In this document: positions 53,595-61,709 of the stretch, piece by piece | Position numbering within the stretch: position 1 is the stretch's first letter | Layout of the letters: each line of letters begins with the position of its first letter | Source of the DNA: Sphingopyxis panaciterrae | GTDB taxonomy: Bacteria > Pseudomonadota > Alphaproteobacteria > Sphingomonadales > Sphingomonadaceae | Assembly: GCF_011762125.1 (NCBI RefSeq) | Contig: NZ_JAASQN010000001.1 | Location: 310,001-374,000 of the forward strand | DNA length: 64,000 nucleotides | Direction: 5' to 3' | Position numbers and translations under genes: made by a program | The notes under the pieces: generated by a model | Told to the model about the DNA's origin: nothing | Databases searched by the model: none | The model's input: the letters and a program-made list of their open reading frames with translations, nothing else

Positions 53595-54605
53595 ATGTCC
53601 AAACGCCCGCTGACCGCCTCCACCCCCGCCGAACCCGGCGACCGCGTCCGACTGACCGCGGAATTCGAGCGAACGCAGCTTTTGGGCATTCTCTTCGGCG
53701 AATTCGACCGCAACCTCGTTGCCATCGAAAACCGCCTTGGCGTATACATCTCCGCGCGCGGCAACCGCGTGCAGATCGAGGGCGAAGCCGAAGCCGCGGC
53801 GCGCGCGCGCGACGTGCTGACCGAACTTTATAACCGCATCGAACAGGGGCAGGAGGTTGACGCGGGGCTCGTCGACGGGGTGATTGCCATGTCCGCGCAG
53901 CCCACGCTGGCCGGCATCATCCGCCATGACAAGGACGAAGCGGCGCCCGTGGTGATGATCCGCACGCGCAAGAAGACGATCGTCCCGCGTGCGCCGTCGC
54001 AGGTCCCCTATATGCAGGCGCTCGCGCGCGATGAGATCATCTTCGCGCTGGGTCCGGCGGGCACCGGCAAGACCTATCTCGCGGTCGCGCAGGCGGTCGC
54101 GCAGCTCATCACCGGCAGCGTCCAGCGGCTGATCCTCTCGCGCCCTGCGGTCGAGGCGGGCGAAAAGCTCGGCTTCCTTCCCGGCGACATGAAGGAAAAG
54201 GTCGATCCCTACCTGCGCCCGCTTTACGACGCGCTTCACGACTGCCTGCCCGCCGAACAGGTCGAGCGCCGCATCGCGTCGGGCGAGATCGAGATCGCGC
54301 CGCTCGCCTTCATGCGCGGGCGCACGCTGGCCGATGCCTTCATCATCCTCGACGAAGCGCAGAATACGACGATCCCGCAGATGAAGATGTTCCTGACCCG
54401 CTTCGGGATGAACAGCCGCATGGTGATCTGCGGCGACCCCAAGCAGGTCGATCTGCCGCTTCCGGCAAGCTCGGGCCTCGCCGACGCGGTCGGCCGGCTC
54501 GAAGGGGTCGAGGGCATCAACGTCAGCTATTTCACCAGCGCCGACGTCGTCCGCCACCCGATCGTCGGGCGCATCGTCGATGCCTATGAGGGGCCGGGCG
54601 CGTAG
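53595..54605 (+). CDS. phoH: PhoH-like ATPase
   Basis: A 336-residue PhoH/YbeZ protein. An N-terminal KH-like segment (NRLGVYISARGNRVQIEGEA) is followed by the ATPase with Walker A LGPAGTGKTYLA and Walker B FIILDEAQN. YbeZ works with YbeY in rRNA processing, yet ybeY does not follow here. ATG at 53595 is preceded by AGGAG; upstream in-frame codons translate the repeat and are not used. Confidence 0.95.
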   Translation: MSKRPLTASTPAEPGDRVRLTAEFERTQLLGILFGEFDRNLVAIENRLGVYISARGNRVQIEGEAEAAARARDVLTELYNRIEQGQEVDAGLVDGVIAMSAQPTLAGIIRHDKDEAAPVVMIRTRKKTIVPRAPSQVPYMQALARDEIIFALGPAGTGKTYLAVAQAVAQLITGSVQRLILSRPAVEAGEKLGFLPGDMKEKVDPYLRPLYDALHDCLPAEQVERRIASGEIEIAPLAFMRGRTLADAFIILDEAQNTTIPQMKMFLTRFGMNSRMVICGDPKQVDLPLPASSGLADAVGRLEGVEGINVSYFTSADVVRHPIVGRIVDAYEGPGA

Positions 54606-54631
54606 AGCGGGTGGCCTTGGAATAAGCTGCG

Positions 54632-54716
54632 TGCTCCCGCGAAGGTGGGAGCCCATCTCCGGTCAGTGCTATTTTATACCCACCGGAGATGGGTCCCCGC
54701 CTTCGCGGGGACACAT
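54632..54716. repeat. Palindromic repeat, CCCGCGAAGGCGGG family, copy 2
   Basis: GCTCCCGCGAAGGTGGGAGC and GTCCCCGCCTTCGCGGGGAC, linked by CCATCTCCGG and its inverse CCGGAGATGG. It is close to the inverted layout of the unit before phoH, so phoH is bracketed by related elements. Confidence 0.7.
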
Positions 54717-54753
54717 GACACTTCTACGGCGCTTTACTCAATGGCGATCTGCC

Positions 54754-55614
54754 TCAACTCCCGACCTTTTTGAACGTCACTGGCGTCGATCCGCCCGCCG
54801 GCACGATCTCTCGCGTCCCCTTGCGCACCGTCCCGTCGGGCCAGCGGACCTGATAGACGAAGCGGCCCGACATGCTCCGGGTGACGCCGGTTTCGACCTC
54901 ATTCCATTTACAGGCAAAGCGGTCCCACGGATCGGGCTGCTTGCGCACGCAGACCTTGAAGGCGAAGGCGCTGATCATCCACAATTCGCCGGCCGTTGGC
55001 TCGGTGCGGAATTTTACGCCGGGCGCTGGGCTCGGGCGAACCGCGCTCGGCCGTCCGGGGCTGTTCGGCGCTGCCATCGGCGGCGGCGAGCATTCGCGAT
55101 ATTCGAAGACCGGCGACAGCGGCGCCTTGGCGTCCGCGCGTGCGGCCTCGAGCGCATCGGCCAGCACGGTATAGGGATCGCCGTTCGTCGCCCTCTCATC
55201 GGCCCTGGCGATCGATTCGCGTTCGAAAGCCAGCAGCGGTTCGGCATAGATGCTGGCCGGGTAGTGAATCCGCTGAAGTTCGGTGCGCAGCCGGGCGGTT
55301 TCCAGCGCGACATAGCCATATCGTGCGAGCAGCGGATCGGAGCCTTCGGCCCGCGGTCGCTCGGTATCGCACGCGACCAGATTATAGGATTGCTCGGGTG
55401 TCGCGGGCAGCACCCCGGCTGGCCGCGGAAATTCGGCAACCTGCGCTTCGGCGGCGATGCGGATGTCGTAATAGCCGTCGGGATACCATTCTTGCTTCGG
55501 CACGGTCGCCTCCAGCGCCTGCATCGCGGCGCCATCGTCGGGCGCGGCGTCCTGCGCCGCCGCGGCGGCCGGGCTCGTCAGCGCGAGCAGCGCCGCCAGC
55601 GTCCGTCCGCTCAT
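54754..55614 (-). CDS. Exported protein of unknown function, paralogue 1
   Basis: A 286-residue exported protein (signal LAALLALTSPAAAAAQ). It shares with the adjacent upstream gene an N-terminal block (QEWYPDGYYDIRIAAEAQ), a central block (DPLLARYGYVALETARLRTE, YAEPLLAFERESI) and a C-terminal block (INAFAFKVC-like FAFKVCVRKQPDPWDRFACK, then SGRFVYQVRWPDGTVRKGTR). Conserved Cys residues in both blocks suggest disulfides in the periplasm. I do not recognise the family. ATG follows GGGGAG and the gap to the previous gene is 2 bp. Third gene of an operon headed by a TIR protein. Confidence 0.85.
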   Translation of the reverse strand: MSGRTLAALLALTSPAAAAAQDAAPDDGAAMQALEATVPKQEWYPDGYYDIRIAAEAQVAEFPRPAGVLPATPEQSYNLVACDTERPRAEGSDPLLARYGYVALETARLRTELQRIHYPASIYAEPLLAFERESIARADERATNGDPYTVLADALEAARADAKAPLSPVFEYRECSPPPMAAPNSPGRPSAVRPSPAPGVKFRTEPTAGELWMISAFAFKVCVRKQPDPWDRFACKWNEVETGVTRSMSGRFVYQVRWPDGTVRKGTREIVPAGGSTPVTFKKVGS

Positions 55615-55616
55615 CT

Positions 55617-56579
55617 TCAGCTCCCCGTTTTCTTGAAGGTCACCGTCGCCGCGGTGTCATCGTCGTAATTGGGGACGATATCGCGCGTCCCCTTGCGCAC
55701 CGTTCCGTCGGGCCATTTGACCTGATACACATAGCGGCCCGACAGCTGCTTCTCGACCCCGGTCTCGATCTCGTTCCATTTGCATGCGAACCGGTCCCAC
55801 GGATCGGGCTTCTTGCGCGTGCAGACCTTGAAGGCGAAGGCGTTGATCAACAGCACCTCGCCCTGCGGCGGCAGCGTCTTGACGATCACCGCGCTGCCTT
55901 CGCCGGCACCGCAGCCGCCGTCGGCGAGCACCTTGGGCAGCTTTGGCGCCAGCCGCTGGCGGTTCGCCTCGACCGCCTCGGCAAGGATCATATAGGGATC
56001 CTTGTAAGTTTCGCTTTCGCCCACGCTGTCTTCGGCCGCCGCCGCGGCCGCATCCGCCGCCGCTTCGGCCGCCTCTGCGTCCATGGCGGCATCGGCGGCC
56101 GTCTGATCGGCTGCCATGGCGGCCGTTATCTCGGCGTCGGACATCGGGTCGGGCGCGGTCTTCGCTTCCTCGATCTTCGCCCGCTCGAATGCCAGCAGCG
56201 GTGCGGCATAGAGTGCGGGCGGATATTTCATCCGCTCGAACTCGCCGCGCAACCGCGCGACCTCCAATGCCACCGGGCCATAGCGCGCGGTCAGCGGATC
56301 GGTTTCGTCGAGGCTGACAAATTCGGCATTGCAATCGATCACGTCATAATAAGGTGGCTGGCCGTCGCCCCAGTCCATCGTCAGATTGTCGCGCGGGAAA
56401 TCGACGATCTGCCCCTCGGCGGCGATCCGGATGTCGTAATAGCCATCGGGGTACCAGCTTTGCGGCGGAACCTTCGCTTCGATCGCTTTCAGCCCGGCGG
56501 CGTCGAGCGGTTCCTTCGCGGCCGCCGTCAACGGCGACGCGATCGCCGCCATCAGCATCAGCATCCTTGCCTTGCGCAT
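55617..56579 (-). CDS. Exported protein of unknown function, paralogue 2
   Basis: A 320-residue exported protein (signal MLMLMAAIASPLTAAA) and a clear tandem paralogue of its downstream neighbour: QSWYPDGYYDIRIAAEGQ, DPLTARYGPVALEVARLRGE, FAFKVCTRKKPDPWDRFACK and SGRYVYQVKWPDGTVRKGTR. It differs by an Ala/Asp-rich helical insert near residues 148-190 that looks like a coiled coil. Its start codon lies directly next to the stop of the TIR gene, so translation is coupled. Family unknown; a periplasmic partner or sensor of the TIR protein is one reading. Confidence 0.85.
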   Translation of the reverse strand: MRKARMLMLMAAIASPLTAAAKEPLDAAGLKAIEAKVPPQSWYPDGYYDIRIAAEGQIVDFPRDNLTMDWGDGQPPYYDVIDCNAEFVSLDETDPLTARYGPVALEVARLRGEFERMKYPPALYAAPLLAFERAKIEEAKTAPDPMSDAEITAAMAADQTAADAAMDAEAAEAAADAAAAAAEDSVGESETYKDPYMILAEAVEANRQRLAPKLPKVLADGGCGAGEGSAVIVKTLPPQGEVLLINAFAFKVCTRKKPDPWDRFACKWNEIETGVEKQLSGRYVYQVKWPDGTVRKGTRDIVPNYDDDTAATVTFKKTGS

Positions 56580-57560
56580 CTATCCCTCCTGTTTCAGTCG
56601 TCGCGGCCCGCCCATCCATCCCGCGACCAGCAGCGCCGCCGCCATCGCGGCAAGCGCCCATGCCGCCGCGAGGATCAATTTCACCCGTCCGATCGATGCC
56701 GCGGTCCACAGTGCCGCCGGATCATAAGCCGCGTCGGCGAGCGCGTCGGACGGCAGGTCGGGGCATTCGCTCTCGAAAACCAGCCGGGCATCAGGGGTGC
56801 ATTCGCTCCCGCGCACCAGCGGCGCGCCATTCTCGCCGGCGACGACATAGGCGCTGTGCGCCCAGCCATAGGTGGCGGCGGCAGCGAGCAGCATTGCCAG
56901 CAGGGCGCTGCGCATCGCGCTCCGGGACCATAAACCAGCCCCGCCGCTTGCGACCGCCCCGGCGGGGATGACAAGCGCGAGCAGCGCGGCGAGCCAGCCC
57001 GCCGGCGACTCCGGCGGCGCCAGCCCGCCCAGCCATGCCGCGAGCAGCAACAATGCCAGCACCGCGCCGCCAGCCCCGGCGCGCACCAGCGCATTGTTCC
57101 AGTTGAGGCTCTTCGCCCCGCGCGCCTTGCGCGGAATATAATCGCCGCGCCCCGCCACGCCGCTCACCAGCTGGTCGATCACCTCGCCCAGCCGCGTAAT
57201 ATGGTCTTCGACCGGCGGCGACAGCGCGTCGAGCCAGTGCGGGACGCTCATGAAATATTCGAGGCTGCGTTCGGGCAGCACATCCTCGATGCGAAAGGGG
57301 ATGATCGGCATGCCCAGGTGCACCGCGCGCTCGACTTCGCGCAATATCTGCGGCGACGCGTTGGCGTGCTGCGAAAAGACGAGGACAAAGACGCTGGCCT
57401 CTTTCAGTCCGTCGATAATCGCTTCGCCCCACGCCGTGCCCGGGATGATGTCGCGCGGTGCGATCCAGCAGCGATGCCCGCGCTCTTCGAGCAGCGCACA
57501 CACCATGTTCGCGACCGTCCGGTCCTTCGACGAGTAACTGATGAAAACCTGTGCCGCCAT
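56580..57560 (-). CDS. Membrane-anchored TIR domain protein
   Basis: A 326-residue protein. Residues 1-140 are a TIR domain: QVFISYSSKDRTVANMV (box 1), CWIAPRDIIPGTAWGEAI, and SPQILREVERAV, where Glu75 is the likely NADase glutamate. Residues about 170-320 contain four membrane helices (AVLALLLLAAWLGGLA, AALLALVIPAGAVASGGAG, LLAMLLAAAATYGWA, ILAAAWALAAMAAALLVAG). The start MAAQVFIS is preferred; a much longer in-frame extension upstream translates repeat DNA. First gene of a three-gene operon with the two exported paralogues. NAD cleavage on a signal from outside the cytoplasm is inference. Confidence 0.88.
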   Translation of the reverse strand: MAAQVFISYSSKDRTVANMVCALLEERGHRCWIAPRDIIPGTAWGEAIIDGLKEASVFVLVFSQHANASPQILREVERAVHLGMPIIPFRIEDVLPERSLEYFMSVPHWLDALSPPVEDHITRLGEVIDQLVSGVAGRGDYIPRKARGAKSLNWNNALVRAGAGGAVLALLLLAAWLGGLAPPESPAGWLAALLALVIPAGAVASGGAGLWSRSAMRSALLAMLLAAAATYGWAHSAYVVAGENGAPLVRGSECTPDARLVFESECPDLPSDALADAAYDPAALWTAASIGRVKLILAAAWALAAMAAALLVAGWMGGPRRLKQEG

Positions 57561-57720
57561 GGGCCCCCCGCACGGCATCATGCCGCGCGCGGCGGGGAAG
57601 GGCAATCGGGGATCTCGGCTTGCTTGCCGCGCCTGTGGAGTCGCTCTTCGCATCGAGGCTGGGTGAAGGGGTGACGAAGTGAGAGGCAGGAAGCGGCCGA
57701 TTGCGGACGCTAGCCAAATA

Positions 57721-57867
57721 ACCGTCGCCCCCGCGAAGGCGGGGGCCGCTGGCAACCTTGCGCTCGGCCGATTGCGGCCAGTTAAGGGTTGGACATGCCC
57801 CCGGCATGTCCAAGAATGGTCCGGGGGACCATTCGACCCTTCACTCCTTCGCGGGGGCAACGGTTAT
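57721..57867. repeat. Compound palindromic repeat, CCCGCGAAGGCGGG family, copy 3
   Basis: CCCCCGCGAAGGCGGGGG near 57723-57740 and the half CTTCGCGGGGG near 57847-57857 enclose two small hairpins: GGACATGC/GCATGTCC (57791-57811) and AATGGTCC/GGACCATT (57815-57833). It lies in the 520-bp divergent gap between the TIR operon and the heme-type receptor; the rest of that gap holds only the receptor promoter and no gene. Confidence 0.6.
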
Positions 57868-58011
57868 GGATGGTTAGCGAACGTCCCGCTCACCACCCCA
57901 AAGCCGGCATTCTCCACGGCGCGCAAAGGACAAATCATCGCCTTGGCGGGTACGCCACACGCGCCTGGCACCTCCCGCAATTCACGCAAACGATTATCAA
58001 TAGCATAATGC

Positions 58012-58065
58012 TTGACCTCTCGCGCCGCCGCCCCTAATGCGCCGCTATTGCGAGTCAGTCGCAAT
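58012..58065 (+). promoter_or_regulatory. Receptor promoter with Fur-like box
   Basis: TTGACC (58012-58017), 17 bp, TAATGC (58035-58040) form a sigma70-like promoter. The perfect dyad ATTGCGA-GTCAG-TCGCAAT at 58047-58065 covers the expected transcription start and resembles alphaproteobacterial Fur boxes (TTGCGA...TCGCAA). This would shut the receptor under iron-rich conditions. Confidence 0.65.
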
Positions 58066-58082
58066 CAACAAGGGGAAGAAAT

Positions 58083-60350
58083 TTGACTATGGTCCGTTCG
58101 CCGTCCGCCTTCCGTTTTGCCACGGGCAGCGCACTGGGCTTCGTGCTTGCCGCTGCTGCGCAGCCCGCGGCGGCGCAGGACAATGACGGCGACTATTGGG
58201 CGGCGCGCAAGAACCAGATCGTCGTCACCGCGACGCGCACCGAAGCGAAGGCCGAGGATGTTCCGGTCACGATCACCGTCAGGACCGCCGAACAGATCGC
58301 CGACGAGCTGGTCACCGACATCCGCGATCTCGTCCGCTTCGAACCCGGCGTCAGCGTCCAGCGCCAGCCCGCGCGTTTCAATGCAGCGCTCAGCGCGACC
58401 GGCCGCGCCGGCAACGACGGCTTCAACATCCGCGGCATCGGCGGCAACCGCGTGCTGATCCAGGTCGACGGCGTCCGCGTTCCCGACGGTTTCAGCTTCG
58501 GGGCGCAGGCGGCGGGGCGCGGCGATTATGTCGACCTCGGCCTCATCAAGTCGGTCGAAATCCTGCGTGGCCCCTCGTCGGCGCTCTACGGCAGCGACGG
58601 GCTCGCCGGCGCGGTCAGCTTCGTTACCGCCGATCCCGCCGATTTCCTCCAGAACGGCAAGAATGTCGGCGGGCTCCTGCGCGCCGCCTACAGCAGCGCC
58701 GACAAGGAATTCAGCGAGACCGCGATCGTCGCCGGGCGCAGCGGCGACTGGTCGATCATGGGGGCCTATACCCGCCGCGACTATAACGAACTCGACAATA
58801 AGGGGACCGTCGGCGGCACCGGTGCTGCGCGGACCCGGCCCAATCCGCAGGACGGCCGCTCGAACGCCGCGCTCGCCCGCATCGTCTACGACCCCGCCAA
58901 CGGACATAAATTGCGCCTGACCGGCGAATATCTCGATACCCGTCTGTTCACCGAAGGGCTCACCGGCCGCAGCGCGACGGTCGAACTGCTCGAGGCCGTC
59001 GATACCGGAAAGCGCAAGCGCGTGTCGCTCGACTGGAGCTGGGAAGGCGAGGGCGCGATCGATTTCGCGCGCGTCGCGCTCTATTGGCAGGACGGCGAGG
59101 ATGTGCAGTTCACCGACGAGGACCGCACCCCCGCCGCCGACCGCGAGCGGCTCAACACCTTCGAAAACCGGGTGATCGGCGCCTCCGCCGACGCGCGCGC
59201 CGACTTCGCGACCGGTGCGATCACCCACCGCATCGTCTTCGGCGGCGACATCAGCAAGACGCGCCAGCGCGGTCTGCGCGACGGTGTGTTGCCGACCCCG
59301 CCCGACGTCTTCCCGACGCGGGCCTTCCCGACCACCGACTTCACGCGCGGCGGGCTATTCGTCGGCGACGAGATCGGTATCGCCGACGGCCGCCTGCTCC
59401 TCTATCCCGCGCTGCGCTTCGACTGGTACGACCTGTCGCCGCGGAACGACGCGCTCTTCCCGGGCGCTGCGGCGGCGGATCAGAGCGGTTCGCGCGTGTC
59501 GCCCAAATTCGGGGCGGTATGGAAGCTCAACGACACGGTCCGGCTGTTCGCCAACTATGCGACGGGTTTCAAGGCGCCCGAACCCAGCCAGGTGAACCAG
59601 TTCTTCGAAAATCTCGCCTTCGGCTACACGTCGCGGCCGAACCCCGACCTCGGGCCCGAACGGAGCCAGAGCTTCGAGGGCGGCGTGCGTTTCGCGTCCG
59701 ATGCAGTCAGCCTCGACCTCACGGCCTTTTCGGCGCGTTACAAGGATTTCATCAGCCAGGAGGTCGTGGGGGGCAGCGGCACCTTTGCCGATCCCGCCAT
59801 CTATCAATTCATCAATCTCGATCGCGTCCGGGTCAAAGGGGCCGAGGCGCGGTTCGAGGGGCGAGCGTCGTCCGGCCTATATACGACGCTCGCCCTATCC
59901 TATGCGACCGGCACGCAGCGTGGGCTTGGTCAGGAGCGGCTGCCGCTGCAGTCGATCGATCCGCTCAAGCTCGTCGCCGGGGTCGGTTATCGCGCGCCGG
60001 GCGGCCGTTTCGGCGGTCAGCTCATCATGACCCATAGCGCTGGCAAGGACGTGTCGCGGACCGTCGGCACCGACGTCGATGGCGATTCGACGACGATCTG
60101 CAACGGCGCGCCCTGCTATCGCCCCGACAGCTTCACCATCCTCGATGCGACCGCCTTCGTGCGTATCGTCGACGCGCTGACGCTGCGCGCCGGCGTCTTC
60201 AACATCCTCGACAGGAAATATAGCTGGTGGAGCGATGTCCGGGGCCTCGCAATGGGCGGAACGGCGGTAAGCCCGACCATCCCGGCGAGCGCCGATGCCT
60301 ATACCCAGCCCGGCCGCAACGCCAGCGTGTCGCTGAGCTTCCGCTTCTAA
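58083..60350 (+). CDS. TonB-dependent heme/hemoglobin-type receptor
   Basis: A 755-residue outer-membrane receptor. The signal peptide ends near AAAQ; the TonB box is NQIVVTATRTEAK; the plug contains VEILRGPSSALYGSDGLAGAVSF. The heme receptor region reads ATGFKAPEPSQVNQFFENL and NPDLGPERSQSFEGG, close to the FRAP and NPNL boxes. The barrel ends SVSLSFRF. TTG at 58083 has AAGGGGAAG at a good distance; ATG at 58089 is the alternative. It heads an operon with a DUF6607 gene and stands behind a Fur-like box, so heme iron or hemoprotein uptake is likely. Confidence 0.92.
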   Translation: MTMVRSPSAFRFATGSALGFVLAAAAQPAAAQDNDGDYWAARKNQIVVTATRTEAKAEDVPVTITVRTAEQIADELVTDIRDLVRFEPGVSVQRQPARFNAALSATGRAGNDGFNIRGIGGNRVLIQVDGVRVPDGFSFGAQAAGRGDYVDLGLIKSVEILRGPSSALYGSDGLAGAVSFVTADPADFLQNGKNVGGLLRAAYSSADKEFSETAIVAGRSGDWSIMGAYTRRDYNELDNKGTVGGTGAARTRPNPQDGRSNAALARIVYDPANGHKLRLTGEYLDTRLFTEGLTGRSATVELLEAVDTGKRKRVSLDWSWEGEGAIDFARVALYWQDGEDVQFTDEDRTPAADRERLNTFENRVIGASADARADFATGAITHRIVFGGDISKTRQRGLRDGVLPTPPDVFPTRAFPTTDFTRGGLFVGDEIGIADGRLLLYPALRFDWYDLSPRNDALFPGAAAADQSGSRVSPKFGAVWKLNDTVRLFANYATGFKAPEPSQVNQFFENLAFGYTSRPNPDLGPERSQSFEGGVRFASDAVSLDLTAFSARYKDFISQEVVGGSGTFADPAIYQFINLDRVRVKGAEARFEGRASSGLYTTLALSYATGTQRGLGQERLPLQSIDPLKLVAGVGYRAPGGRFGGQLIMTHSAGKDVSRTVGTDVDGDSTTICNGAPCYRPDSFTILDATAFVRIVDALTLRAGVFNILDRKYSWWSDVRGLAMGGTAVSPTIPASADAYTQPGRNASVSLSFRF

Positions 60351-60370
60351 AAAACAGAAGGACTGCACCG

Positions 60371-61348
60371 ATGACATATTATCGCACCATCGCCGCCGGC
60401 CTGCTGCTGCTGTCGGCCGCGCTGCCGGTCGCCGCGCCCGCACATCCGCCGATCGCCGCCGAAGCGGCCGCCGCCAGTTTCGAGGCGGACCGCGCCGACA
60501 TCCTCGCGATGGCGGGCAATTACCGCGTCAGCTTCAACATGCAGGAATCGACGCGCTGGGACCCCGATTACGAAGTCCTCGAACCCAAACGCTCGGGCGG
60601 CAACGAAGTCGTGCGCGTGATCGAGGATACGGGGCGCAAGATCGTGCTCCAGCACATGCTCGTCATCACCGGCGACGACGACAAGAGCATGATCATCAAA
60701 CATTGGCGGCAGGACTGGGAATATGAGCCCGCGAAGCTGCTCGTCTACTCGGACCGCAACATATGGAAATGGGAAGACGTCCCCGAAAAGATGCGCACCG
60801 GTCGCTGGTCGCAGACCGTCTGGCAGGTCGATGACAGCCCGCGCTACGGCGGCTGGGGCCAGTTCGAAACCCAGGCAGGTGTCCGCCGCTGGCGTTCGAA
60901 CTGGACATGGCGCCCGCTGGCGCGCCGCGATGCGGTGCGGAAGCCCGTTTACGACCGCTATTATTCGATCAACCGCCACCAGCCATCGCCCGACGGCTGG
61001 GTCCATTGGCAGGACAATACGAAGATGGGGATCAAGGACGGCAAGCTGGTGCCGATCGTCCAGGAATATGTCCTCAACACCTATATCAAATATGATCAGT
61101 ATGACGTGAAGGCGGCCGACGATTATTGGGCCGCGACCAAGGATTACTGGGCCGCGGTCCGCGCCGAATGGGACCGCGTCGCCGCCGCCAAGGGCGGCAT
61201 CGCGATCCAGGAGGAAGCCGAAACCGGCACCGTGATCAGCGGGCGCCTGCTGACCATGGCCGACGAGGTGCAGGAAAAGAAGCTGACCACCGAAAAGGCG
61301 ATCGCCGAGGCGAAGAAGCTGATCGAGACGAATACCCGCAAGCTCTGA
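60371..61348 (+). CDS. DUF6607 family exported protein
   Basis: A 325-residue exported protein (signal GLLLLSAALPVAAPAHP). NYRVSFNMQESTRWDPDYEVLEPKRSGGNEVVRVIED and IKHWRQDWEYEPAKLLVYSD are typical of the DUF6607 family, which often accompanies TonB-dependent heme-type receptors. A charged helical tail closes the protein (EVQEKKLTTEKAIAEAKKLIE). Rich in Trp. Its task is unknown; a heme- or iron-handling helper in the periplasm is inference. It starts 20 bp after the receptor stop, behind AAGGAC. Confidence 0.88.
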   Translation: MTYYRTIAAGLLLLSAALPVAAPAHPPIAAEAAAASFEADRADILAMAGNYRVSFNMQESTRWDPDYEVLEPKRSGGNEVVRVIEDTGRKIVLQHMLVITGDDDKSMIIKHWRQDWEYEPAKLLVYSDRNIWKWEDVPEKMRTGRWSQTVWQVDDSPRYGGWGQFETQAGVRRWRSNWTWRPLARRDAVRKPVYDRYYSINRHQPSPDGWVHWQDNTKMGIKDGKLVPIVQEYVLNTYIKYDQYDVKAADDYWAATKDYWAAVRAEWDRVAAAKGGIAIQEEAETGTVISGRLLTMADEVQEKKLTTEKAIAEAKKLIETNTRKL

Positions 61349-61374
61349 CGAATTTCATCATGCAACGCCCGACT

Positions 61375-61398
61375 GGGGCGGCCCGGGAGGGCCGCCCC
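61375..61398 (+). terminator. Rho-independent terminator after DUF6607 gene
   Basis: GGGGCGGCCC and GGGCCGCCCC form a perfect 10-bp stem with a 4-base loop, followed by CATTTTG. It ends the receptor operon 27 bp after the stop codon. Confidence 0.8.
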
Positions 61399-61475
61399 CA
61401 TTTTGCGGGGTGACAGGGTGCGGGCCTCCGGGATGCGGGTGTCCGGTCGCGGCCGGAAGTGGCCATGTCCTTTTT

Positions 61476-61571
61476 CGTCACCCCGGACTTGATCCGGGGT
61501 CCCGCTTGATACCGAAACTGCCGATGCTCCCCAAGAAAAGCGGGATCCCGGGTCAAGCCCGGGATGACGAG
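61476..61571. repeat. REP-type palindromic repeat, copy E
   Basis: CGTCACCCCGGACTTGATCC at the left and CCCGGGTCAAGCCCGGGATG at the right, with a core like copies A and D (GTCCCGCTTGATACCGAAAC, then GCGGGATCC). It lacks the outer GTGGACAAATTCG ends. It lies before the GGDEF gene. Confidence 0.7.
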
Positions 61572-61709
61572 GATGGGCGAAGCAACGTCTGCTCACCACC
61601 CAAAACCGGCCATCGCCATAAGAATCCACACCACCGCCATCCCGTACCAGCGACATTATTTGCTAACCGGTACATGCCATCGTCGGTCCGATATTGTATT
61701 GGACAGCCG

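Noticed and set aside
57561..57860. 100-residue N-terminal extension of the TIR protein
   Set aside because: The extension is a translation of repeat hairpins and low-quality sequence; the TIR fold begins at once after the Met at 57560.
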